From positions 146,089 to 210,088 of the forward strand of contig CAZIDP010000002.1 in NCBI GenBank assembly GCA_964537975.1: DNA of 64,000 bases, read 5' to 3'. A program made the position numbers and the translations under genes. How positions within the stretch are numbered: the first letter of the stretch is position 1; every line of letters begins with the position of its first letter. This document shows positions 8,984 through 17,232 of the stretch, one piece after another. This stretch comes from SCBR16-9 sp964537975. GTDB taxonomy: Bacteria > Hydrogenedentota > Hydrogenedentia > Hydrogenedentales > SCBR16-9. The notes beneath the pieces are model-generated. The model searched no databases. It had not been told where the DNA came from and saw nothing but the letters and a program-made list of their open reading frames with translations.

Positions 8984-11900
8984 ATGAAACAATTCAAACA
9001 TATATTTGCCTTGTCGGCATTTCTCCCATTGCTGCTGATTCTGCCCATTCTGAATACACATAATCTTGCTGTAGCTGAACCTGTCAACATCTGGGCTGAG
9101 GCGACATTTTATCGGGATACGTGGGGGGTACCTCATGTACTTGCTGAAAACCCTCGTGCGCTTGCATTTGCTTTTGGCTATGCACAGGCTGATGATCATC
9201 TGGAAACCATGCTGCTTGCTTACCGGACTGCCAATGGTTCAGTAGCAACGATTTTAGGTGAATCCTATGCTGAGTCTGACGCTTTTTCACTCAAGATGGG
9301 ACATGCACAGCTGGCTCGTGAAGCTTTATCAAATACTGATTCGATTACACGCGCTTTGTGCGAAGGTTTTGCGATGGGCGTAAATGCCTGGATTATGGTC
9401 CATCCCAACCTGACTCCCGAATGGGCGGAAGGTGTACATCCCGCTGACATTTTAGCGCTGTGGCATGCATTTATCATGAGCCAGACACCTTTTGATCTTC
9501 CTGACAAATATCGAAGACCTCGTGCTATGGAAACGGGAAATGCCTGGGCTCTGGCACCAGACCGTACTCGCGAAGGTAAGACCTTGTTGGTAATCAACCC
9601 CCATCAATACCACACAGGGCCGTTTCAATGGTACGAAGCACATCTTGTTTTAGGAAACATCAACATTTATGGAGCAACTTTGAAGGGATTGCCGGTGATA
9701 CTCCAGGGACATAATGAGCAACTCGGTTGGGCTTTAACTCCCAATTTCCCGGACACCGGTGACATGTTTCAAGAACATTTTCAGTCTGTAACCCGTAACC
9801 CACGTGATCCACGGCGTTCTGTAGAATTGTTGCCCATGGAACAAGCACTGGCACTGCATTATATGTCGCAAGCACAACCCTATTATGTAAGGACAGCATC
9901 TGGGCTGGAAGAGCGCTTAACACCTGCATATATCGGGCCTCGTGGCCCTATTTTTGAAGGGCGAAGTGGCGATCTCTATTCATGGCGTATCGGTGGTTAT
10001 TATGACTTCGGTGGCCTGCGTCAACTGTTCGAGATGGGCCGTGCCCAGGATTTGGCTTCTTTTCAACAAGCATTGGGATTAGGTCAAATTCCGTCATTTC
10101 ATGTTGTTTACGCTGATAAAGCAGGCAATCTGTTTTACCTCTACAACGCAAAAACCGGAATACGTATGCCGCATCTGGCCAGTGACACGGGAGACCTGGA
10201 CCCGGATTTTCCACCTGCGCTGCGGCAAGCATATCAACAAGGAGTTAATTGGCGCGAACCATTACCGGCACACTTTGAGACGGTAGCTTGGGGTCAATAT
10301 ATTCCCATTTCAATGCTGCCACGTGTAGAGAACCCGGCAAGTGGCTATATACAAGCTACCGGCAACATGCCCTGGTCGGTTACGGATGACACGGGCATGG
10401 ACCCAAGAGCCTGGCCTGGCTGGCTTATTGCCGACCAGGAAACTTATCGTGCACAACGCGTTCGACAACTTCTACGTCAGGGCCGTCGCTCCTTCACCGA
10501 CATGCAAGCCATGCTTTATGACAAAGTGGTTCCAGCAGCTGTTGAAATGGTTCCAATGTTGTTAAGCATGACCGGGCAACGCTCCGATCTGCTGCGTGGA
10601 ACACACCCCGACCTGCCTACCGGGCTGGATTTGTTGCGAGATTGGGACCGCAGTGCCTCCATTCAATCGACCGGAATGACATTTTATCATGTCTGGTGGG
10701 CCATGTTACGAGCACGTGCAGGACAGCAGTTTCCAAACGATTCAACCCTCTATCATGCATTGTTACAAAATTCCGAAACAGCACAAGAATATGCCATTCG
10801 GGCAGCAGACGATGCCGCACGTATGATGCGTAATGATTTTCAAACCGTATCGATTCCTTGGGGTGAAGTACACCGTATTCGACGTGGTGACAGAGAGGAC
10901 GCGATACCAGGTGCTGGCACCGGAGACCCGATTTTTGTGGCCAGTGATTTCGCTATCGACAACAAACGTTGGCAGGCTACCTATGGTTATGGTATAGCGC
11001 TGGCAATTCAATTCGGCGACATGCCTGAAGCAGTAAGTGTTGTTCCTTTCGGCGCGTCCGACAGGCAGGACTCTCCCCATTATGATGATCAGTTGGAATT
11101 GATGCTGGATCAGCGTTTCAAACAAACACGTTACACACCACAATCCGTTTGGCGATATGCATCTTATGCTATGGGCCGAAGAATTACATTGCAAGCCTTG
11201 GGAACAGAAGCCACGGTACACCTGTTCGCGCCACAACCAATCCAGGCACGTTTACACACCCGACAACAGGCTCCTGAAGCGCTGCCTGAAAACATGGCAG
11301 CGTACTCATTATTTCTACGTCCAGAGCGTACGCCATCGCAAGTGCCGGTGGACATTGCTGTCGAATTCCAAGTTCCAGAAAGTGTTGTTGCGCGCGAATT
11401 TCTTCCCTTTTTGCGTGTTTATCGTCATACTGCGAGTCTGGGTTGGCAACCAATGCCCCAGCAAAACCTGGACCCTATTAATGGAATATTTAAAGCACAA
11501 GATGGAGCACCTGCCGTATATGCAGTACTCGGACCACCAGAGTACATGCAAGCACCATTACAAGAAATGATTGAACCAACGGTTCCATTACCTCCATTGT
11601 TGGCGACAATCATAGATTCGAGGGAACATGAAAGCGATGAAGTTCAGGGCTTGGCATTGCCTCCAGTGGAGTCTTTGCCGGTATACAACCCATTTCCACT
11701 GGAGCCACCTACGTTGGACTATACACCACCACTCATGCCCCGAGACCCTAACACACTTATTCTACCCTGGGGCGACATCAGCCCTGAAGATGTCCCGGTC
11801 GACACCTATACAGGAGGATATGCGGAAGTGGTTCATGAAATGTCACCGCATAATGAACCGAATGAATTATTGGTTCCTGAACAACAGCAGGAACAACATC

Positions 11901-12070
11901 ATGAATCATTTCTACAAAACCGCAATAATGCTCCTGCACCATTCCCGCAACTGATTCAACCACCCACACCTGCAATAGAACCTGTGATAGAGAATGAAGT
12001 CAATCCGACTCAGGACACACAACATATTACCCCGGTCCACCGAAATTTTGGCCCACGCCAACGTCGCTAA
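8984..12070 (+). CDS. Penicillin acylase (S45) family protein, nucleophile replaced, Pro-rich tail
   Basis: Ntn-hydrolase of the penicillin/AHL acylase family, expected to be exported and autoprocessed. ATG 8984 gives a clean signal peptide (MKQFKHIFALSAF onward, cleavage near AVAEP); an in-frame ATG at 8945 has no ribosome site. Family landmarks follow: RDTWGVPHVLAEN, FGYAQADDHLE, NPASGYIQATGN and an Arg-rich RAQRVRQLL. The residue that becomes the N-terminal Ser of the beta chain in active members is G185 here (ETGNAWALAP), the oxyanion Asn (B241 in E. coli PGA) aligns with G460, and Ala B69 aligns with Pro. The last about 180 residues are rich in Pro, Gln and Glu and have no family counterpart. 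Probably a non-hydrolytic relative of the intact paralogue at 14768. Confidence 0.8.
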   Translation: MKQFKHIFALSAFLPLLLILPILNTHNLAVAEPVNIWAEATFYRDTWGVPHVLAENPRALAFAFGYAQADDHLETMLLAYRTANGSVATILGESYAESDAFSLKMGHAQLAREALSNTDSITRALCEGFAMGVNAWIMVHPNLTPEWAEGVHPADILALWHAFIMSQTPFDLPDKYRRPRAMETGNAWALAPDRTREGKTLLVINPHQYHTGPFQWYEAHLVLGNINIYGATLKGLPVILQGHNEQLGWALTPNFPDTGDMFQEHFQSVTRNPRDPRRSVELLPMEQALALHYMSQAQPYYVRTASGLEERLTPAYIGPRGPIFEGRSGDLYSWRIGGYYDFGGLRQLFEMGRAQDLASFQQALGLGQIPSFHVVYADKAGNLFYLYNAKTGIRMPHLASDTGDLDPDFPPALRQAYQQGVNWREPLPAHFETVAWGQYIPISMLPRVENPASGYIQATGNMPWSVTDDTGMDPRAWPGWLIADQETYRAQRVRQLLRQGRRSFTDMQAMLYDKVVPAAVEMVPMLLSMTGQRSDLLRGTHPDLPTGLDLLRDWDRSASIQSTGMTFYHVWWAMLRARAGQQFPNDSTLYHALLQNSETAQEYAIRAADDAARMMRNDFQTVSIPWGEVHRIRRGDREDAIPGAGTGDPIFVASDFAIDNKRWQATYGYGIALAIQFGDMPEAVSVVPFGASDRQDSPHYDDQLELMLDQRFKQTRYTPQSVWRYASYAMGRRITLQALGTEATVHLFAPQPIQARLHTRQQAPEALPENMAAYSLFLRPERTPSQVPVDIAVEFQVPESVVAREFLPFLRVYRHTASLGWQPMPQQNLDPINGIFKAQDGAPAVYAVLGPPEYMQAPLQEMIEPTVPLPPLLATIIDSREHESDEVQGLALPPVESLPVYNPFPLEPPTLDYTPPLMPRDPNTLILPWGDISPEDVPVDTYTGGYAEVVHEMSPHNEPNELLVPEQQQEQHHESFLQNRNNAPAPFPQLIQPPTPAIEPVIENEVNPTQDTQHITPVHRNFGPRQRR

Positions 12071-12131
12071 TGTTGATTCAGGCGCAATCACTCAACCAAT
12101 TGGCACTCAGTACGTTTTTTAACTGAAATAA

Positions 12132-12746
12132 TTACCGGGAATTGTGATTGAGTTGGACATATCGGTCATTTTTAATGCCATATTTTTGTGCCAATGCTTC
12201 GAATTCACGTTGTTTGTGAGATGGTACATTTTCTGTTCGATGCCCCATTTTCCTGGCTGGTGCACCCATCCAGATTTCCAGTGGGCCAATGTTACGTGTA
12301 ACAATTGAATTGGTTCCAATAACTGCACCATCGCCAATGGTCACTCCCGGCATGATGATACACCCACTGCCTATAAAGCAGCTGTCACCAATGATGACAG
12401 GGGCAGTTTGCGTGGGTACTTCGAATGGTATAAGGTCATTGTTAAGAAAATTATGCATTGTATCGGTAATATAACTGTATTCAGCAACTGCCGTATAGTT
12501 TCCGAATTGAACCAGTTCACTTGCTTCTACCATTACACCCCAACTCAGACCAGAACGATTGCCGAATATTATTTTCCCATTTCCATGGGTGCGCATAGTT
12601 ACATTGTTTCGCATTCGACAGAAATTGCCTATTTCCACATGGCCTGATATATGCAGGTCACGTATGGGAAAGATACATTTTTTGCCCAGGCGTGCAAATT
12701 TTTTCCGATGTATATGGGTCAGGATATAACGTGTAATGCTGTTCAT
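12132..12746 (-). CDS. Hexapeptide-repeat (LbH) acyltransferase
   Basis: Left-handed beta-helix acyltransferase of the maltose/chloramphenicol acetyltransferase-like group, transferring an acetyl or acyl group from CoA to a sugar or similar acceptor. Hexapeptide turns appear in ISGHVEIGNFC, VIIGDSCFIGSGCIIMPG and VTIGDGAVIGTNSIVTRN, followed by the usual GAPARKMG. Start ATG 12746 overlaps the esterase stop as ATGA, with GGAGAA just ahead inside the esterase frame; an in-frame ATG at 12785 lies deeper in the esterase and is less likely. This gives 204 residues. The coupling to a secreted esterase suggests opposing acylation and deacylation of a surface polysaccharide, which is inference. Confidence 0.82.
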   Translation of the reverse strand: MNSITRYILTHIHRKKFARLGKKCIFPIRDLHISGHVEIGNFCRMRNNVTMRTHGNGKIIFGNRSGLSWGVMVEASELVQFGNYTAVAEYSYITDTMHNFLNNDLIPFEVPTQTAPVIIGDSCFIGSGCIIMPGVTIGDGAVIGTNSIVTRNIGPLEIWMGAPARKMGHRTENVPSHKQREFEALAQKYGIKNDRYVQLNHNSR

Positions 12747-13651
12747 GATTCTCCATATCGGGAATGACGAGATAAAAATTCCCAAATAATTTGTGACGCA
12801 TCGAAATCAGAAGCCAGTCGACCAACGATAAATTGCGGATAACGATTTCGTCCCCCCGGCCAGGTGTGTCCACAATCTGGTACCGCATACAGCAATGTTT
12901 CCCGGTCCGGTTCACACAAGTACCTGTACTGAATGGCAACCTGATTGCCATCGTTACCGATGATAGTTGAAACTTCTGGTTCGCCGTTACAAGCATTTCT
13001 AGCTGCCCAGAATGTCGCTGTTGCTTCAGCAGACAAAAAGACAACGCTACTTCCTGGCCCGGCATTGGTAAGTCCGCCTTCAAACGGTATGACAGGATCA
13101 TCAATTCCATGCATATAGAGCACAGGAAGGCGTCCTGCACATCCTGATTCCATCTCAGAGCGCATCGGACCCATCACAGGTGCAATAGCCACAAATCGTT
13201 CCCTGCGACAAGCATAATATTGTATCATCATGGCACCGGCTGATGCCCCGGTAGCATAAATTCTGTCTGGATTTATCGGATACGTTGCAATCAAATGGTC
13301 CAGTAATTCATCAATAAATGCCAAATCATCTGTGTGGCCTCCCAGATCGCTGCTCCACATACGACGCTTACCCTGGGGGTATGCCACAATGAATCCTTCA
13401 CGGACAGCAATATCATTGAACCCTGTCATACGCTCCATCCCACGGGCAGTATCAGAAAATTGATGGAATGCCAACAACAATGGTACATCGCCATGCTCTG
13501 GAAGGTTTTCAGGAATATACAATCGGTAGCCGCGGCTTTCATCACCAACACGCAAGGTGTGTGTTGTTCCGGTACACCCTGAAACAAGAAATGCCAACAG
13601 TAGAAAGTAAACAGGCATAGTGTCAGTGCGGGTGTTGGTTTTGGGATACAT
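12743..13651 (-). CDS. Lipoprotein esterase of the PHB depolymerase/feruloyl esterase type
   Basis: Alpha/beta hydrolase of the LpqC/PHB-depolymerase-like family, predicted to be an outer- or inner-membrane lipoprotein: hydrophobic PVYFLLLAFLVSGC ends in a lipobox with C26. The nucleophile is S137 in GASAG, an acid residue lies in HGIDDPVIPF and the histidine in CGHTWPGG. The oxyanion region LLLAFHQFSD matches the family. Likely substrates are esters on polysaccharides or short polyesters. ATG 13651 has a weak TGAG upstream; M12 would also give a signal sequence. Translation is coupled to the acyltransferase through a 4-base overlap. Confidence 0.85.
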   Translation of the reverse strand: MYPKTNTRTDTMPVYFLLLAFLVSGCTGTTHTLRVGDESRGYRLYIPENLPEHGDVPLLLAFHQFSDTARGMERMTGFNDIAVREGFIVAYPQGKRRMWSSDLGGHTDDLAFIDELLDHLIATYPINPDRIYATGASAGAMMIQYYACRRERFVAIAPVMGPMRSEMESGCAGRLPVLYMHGIDDPVIPFEGGLTNAGPGSSVVFLSAEATATFWAARNACNGEPEVSTIIGNDGNQVAIQYRYLCEPDRETLLYAVPDCGHTWPGGRNRYPQFIVGRLASDFDASQIIWEFLSRHSRYGES

Positions 13652-13787
13652 GTCTCAATTCCAGTGACGTATCATATTTGAATCAGATTGCGTAAGTATT
13701 GAAAGTCATAATGTGTATTATACCGAATGATCTGCTGCCATATGCCAACCATATGAGATTACAATTGTAGAAACATGAGCTGATTAC

Positions 13788-13840
13788 AAAAAAATCCCTG
13801 CTTCACAAACAGATAATGCGTTATCTTAACGGAAACAGGG
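13788..13840 (-). terminator. Rho-independent terminator of the GlcG/HbpS-like gene
   Basis: Read on the minus strand, CCCTG at 13840-13836 pairs with CAGGG ending at 13796, around an inner AGATAA/TTATCT stem with a CGCA loop, and is followed directly by A and seven T residues (13794-13788). It lies 35 bases after the stop of the gene at 13875-14474. Confidence 0.85.
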
Positions 13841-13874
13841 AGTATTATGGAGTACAATTAATTGTCTATGTTGT

Positions 13875-14474
13875 TTATAAAGCTGCGGCACCTGCTTCAG
13901 CTACGGCATGGTCCTGCTCACCAGAACCACCACTGACACCGATGGCACCAACAACCTGGCCGTCACGTTCCAGGGGAATCCCACCTGCGAAAATCATGAT
14001 TTTGCCATTGTTGGATGCGTGTATTCCAAAAAACTGATCTCCGGACTGGCTGTGCTCCGCCAAATCCTTGGTTGAAATGTCAAATGCCCGTGAAGTATAT
14101 GCTTTCTTGATTGAGATATCGATGCTTCCAATCCAGGCATCATCCATCCGAACATGGGCGACAAGGTTTCCGCCACTATCCGCCACAGCAATATTCATGG
14201 GTTGTCCAATTTCTTCTGCCTTGGCTTCAGCCGCCGCAATTATACGTCGAGCATCTGCCAACGTTACACAGGTAGCAGCACCTCCTTCGCCTTCAGATGA
14301 GGCAGCTTTAACTTGAGAGGTATGTTTCTCCGTTTGCTTGTCCTGCTTTTCGGACTTCTCCGCCAGTACACTGGTTGTTGCCAAACCAGCAAAAATTAAC
14401 AGTGCGGCTGCCATGACTACATTTTTTAAACTAAATAGGTGTCTTTTGTGTTTTTGCATAGCCTTACTATTCAT
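13875..14474 (-). CDS. Exported GlcG/HbpS-like heme-degrading-family protein
   Basis: Small exported protein of the GlcG/HbpS (formerly DUF336) family, whose members bind heme or small organic ligands. A hydrophobic leader (VVMAAALLIFAGLATTS) ends near SVLAEK, followed by a charged Lys/Gln/Glu-rich linker to about residue 65. The family domain starts at CVTLADARRIIAAAEAKAEE and includes MNIAVADSGGNLVAHVRMD, SIKKAYTSRAF, and the C-terminal GAIGVSGGSGEQDHAVAEAG. Start ATG 14474 is preceded by AAGGA at a good distance. It stands alone with its own terminator. Ligand and role are unknown. Confidence 0.85.
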   Translation of the reverse strand: MNSKAMQKHKRHLFSLKNVVMAAALLIFAGLATTSVLAEKSEKQDKQTEKHTSQVKAASSEGEGGAATCVTLADARRIIAAAEAKAEEIGQPMNIAVADSGGNLVAHVRMDDAWIGSIDISIKKAYTSRAFDISTKDLAEHSQSGDQFFGIHASNNGKIMIFAGGIPLERDGQVVGAIGVSGGSGEQDHAVAEAGAAAL

Positions 14475-14767
14475 ATTGTCTAATCCTTTTTGCTCAGTTA
14501 TTTTCTACAATTTTCTATCAATTTAGAGCTGCTACGAACTCTTGGTGGCATTTTTGCCATATAGCTTACAATATAACTCATGATTGTAATGAATAGCAAA
14601 ATTTCCTAACTAAAAATTGCTAAATTGGAACAGACTGTTATTTTCGGGGTTGTTCAACCTATGATTATTGTCTTTTATGATAATCTTAGGTGCAACACAA
14701 TCCATGTCCAATAATTTGACTTCTATCCAGCAATTAGCTGTTTTATAGGTCAGGAAAGGACTTCAAC

Positions 14768-17176
14768 ATGTTTATGCGATGCAAAATGCGAGTCGTGTTT
14801 TTTGTTACTCTGGCTGTAATCCAGGCTTACCAGTTAATGGCAGATACTAATGATTACGGCCAAGTAACCTTGATGCGTGATGCGCAGGGTGTGCCACATA
14901 TCTTTGCAGATAACGATTCAGATGCAATTTATGGGCTGGGTTACGCTACAGCACAGGACAGGCTTTTTCAAATGACCTTAAATTTACGTGTCATTCAAGG
15001 CCGACTGGCAGAAACTTTGGGGGATATACCGTTGCAAGGAGGCAGTAATACCGCGGCAACTTTGGACCGAAAAATGCGGATCTTTGGTTATTATAAAAAC
15101 GCGCATAAAGTGTATGCAGAGATTGATCATCAAACACGAAAACTATTGCAAGCTTATGCGGCAGGAGTAAATGCTTACATTGTGGAGCTGGGAGATAATT
15201 TACCAAAATTATTCGATGATTATCACATTGAGCTGGAAATGTGGAGTCCCGCGGATTGTATTGCATCCTGGTATCAATTGGCACGTTTTTTTGGAGGTGA
15301 AGGCCTGCATGCTACATTGCAATATCATCAGCAACAGGAAATAGCGTCTGGTAAATTGAATGATGATGATCCAAGAATGTTAGCGCACCGATCAGGTCTC
15401 TTGGTCGATGATGACGCCGCAGTGATTCAACGTTCCGATGTGGATGATGCCTGGGTAGCAGCAATAGAGCAATTCTTACAGGAGCACAAATTGATGCGTA
15501 TTGATGAAAATCCCAGGGAAACCACACCCAGCTTCAGTCATGCCTGGGTTGTTGGCGGAGAAAAAAGTGGTACGGGTAGCGCTGTGTTATTCAGTGATCC
15601 ACAGACACCGGTCCGCAACCCCTCTTTGCTATATGAATTTCATGTGCAAGGTGAAACCTTCAACACACGAGGGGTTGGGGTGGCAGGAAGCCCGGTATTG
15701 TTGATTGGCTGGAATGAGCATGTCGCCTGGGGTATGACGGCGTTGGCAGCAGACCAGGCAGATCAGTTTTTTTTACGAACCGACCCTGATAGACCAAATG
15801 CTTACGAGGTAGATGGCGAATGGCAAGAGATGACAGTTCGCACTGAAACCATCAAGATTAAAGGGGGGATTGACGAAGACTTTGTTATATGTGAAACACG
15901 ATTTGGCCCAGTTGTTACGTCCCTGGCTCATGGTGTCAGGACAGGAGAAGAAGTGGCATTGAAGCGGGTTCCCCAGGCCGATGATGGGCACGACACGCTC
16001 CAGGGGGCATTTGCCATGATGCGCTCTCGTTCGGTTGTAGAATTTATTGAAGCGATAGAAGGCTGGCGATTCCCCAGTGCCAATGCCGTCTTTGGTGATC
16101 GTGATGGTAATATTGGCTATACCCTGGTAGGCGCATTTCCTGTTCGCTCACCACATGCCGAAGGTGGGGGGCGTCTAACACAATATGGCTGGGAATCCAA
16201 TCATGACTGGCAGGGTATTCTACCTGCGAGTCTGGCTCCTCGTATGACAAATCCCACCCGAGGCTACATCTTCACAGCCAATCATAGACCAATTGCTTCC
16301 TTTTATCCCTTGGACGTATTGGTTGGTTCAGTCACTCCGGGAGACAGCTTGCGCTCCTGGCGTCTGCGGCAGTTGATGGAAGATCAAGAACACATCACGC
16401 CGGAAATGGTGAAGGAAATACATTACGATACGGTAAATCCTGCCAGAAAAGCGATTGTTGAAATCGGATTATCACTTCGAGACAGGAATGTGGCGTTATC
16501 CGCTGATGCCATGAAAGCATTGGAAGTTCTTGAACTATGGCATGCCGCAGGGGCACGCAGTGCAAAAGACCAACCCGGGTATCCTGTGGCGGCCAGTATC
16601 GACCTGATGTTTCGGATTGTTCAGACATCATTATCCTTGGAATACGGTGGTGGCCAGTCTGGATTGGTAAAATTTTTGCGTGACATCTCAGACAAAATGG
16701 ACACGGATGCCTATGTGCCGACAGATGATGTCATTTCGTATATTGATTCCAATCTGGCACAGGCTTGGCGTTCAGGCAGAAACACTATTACTGATGCACG
16801 ATCACAAGAAGCCCCACAACGCGGTGCCAGAGGCGCACAGGAAGCTTCCCCTGGAGCTAAGCGACTCGAATATTTTGCAACCTTGTATGGGCTGGGTTCA
16901 TTAAATCCCACACGTGATGTGCCCGTCCCCGAATTAACATGCACTGATGTGAATACGATTCGTTCTCAGGAAGGTCAGGCATTTTCCATGTGGGTACCGT
17001 TACATGATGTCGATTCGGCGTTGTCTGTTTTACCTGTGAGCAACACGGAGAATCCTGATGATGATCACTATCTGGCCTACCTGGATGCTTGGAGTAGTGG
17101 CGACATGCATCCTGCGCCCATCACACGTGCTGCGGTAGAAAAGATAGCCGTAAAGTCTGTTGTTTTAAATAAATGA
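14768..17176 (+). CDS. Penicillin acylase (S45) family amidohydrolase
   Basis: Exported Ntn-hydrolase cleaving an amide-linked acyl group; penicillin G, acyl-homoserine lactones and N-acyl amino compounds are all possible substrates. Start ATG 14768 follows AGGAAAGGA; signal peptide residues about 1-25. The nucleophile after autoprocessing is S257 (FSHAWVVGGEKSG), with the PQ of FSDPQTP matching Gln B23 of E. coli PGA, WGMTALAAD matching the Ala B69 region, N505 in GYIFTANHRP matching Asn B241, and GDSLRSWRLRQLM carrying the conserved Arg. So the catalytic set looks intact, unlike the paralogue at 8984. The gene is monocistronic and convergent with the ABC exporter. Confidence 0.9.
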   Translation: MFMRCKMRVVFFVTLAVIQAYQLMADTNDYGQVTLMRDAQGVPHIFADNDSDAIYGLGYATAQDRLFQMTLNLRVIQGRLAETLGDIPLQGGSNTAATLDRKMRIFGYYKNAHKVYAEIDHQTRKLLQAYAAGVNAYIVELGDNLPKLFDDYHIELEMWSPADCIASWYQLARFFGGEGLHATLQYHQQQEIASGKLNDDDPRMLAHRSGLLVDDDAAVIQRSDVDDAWVAAIEQFLQEHKLMRIDENPRETTPSFSHAWVVGGEKSGTGSAVLFSDPQTPVRNPSLLYEFHVQGETFNTRGVGVAGSPVLLIGWNEHVAWGMTALAADQADQFFLRTDPDRPNAYEVDGEWQEMTVRTETIKIKGGIDEDFVICETRFGPVVTSLAHGVRTGEEVALKRVPQADDGHDTLQGAFAMMRSRSVVEFIEAIEGWRFPSANAVFGDRDGNIGYTLVGAFPVRSPHAEGGGRLTQYGWESNHDWQGILPASLAPRMTNPTRGYIFTANHRPIASFYPLDVLVGSVTPGDSLRSWRLRQLMEDQEHITPEMVKEIHYDTVNPARKAIVEIGLSLRDRNVALSADAMKALEVLELWHAAGARSAKDQPGYPVAASIDLMFRIVQTSLSLEYGGGQSGLVKFLRDISDKMDTDAYVPTDDVISYIDSNLAQAWRSGRNTITDARSQEAPQRGARGAQEASPGAKRLEYFATLYGLGSLNPTRDVPVPELTCTDVNTIRSQEGQAFSMWVPLHDVDSALSVLPVSNTENPDDDHYLAYLDAWSSGDMHPAPITRAAVEKIAVKSVVLNK

Positions 17177-17232
17177 AGCAAGCGACATAAAAAACTCATA
17201 AGTTTAAATTCAATACAATAGTGAACTGATTT

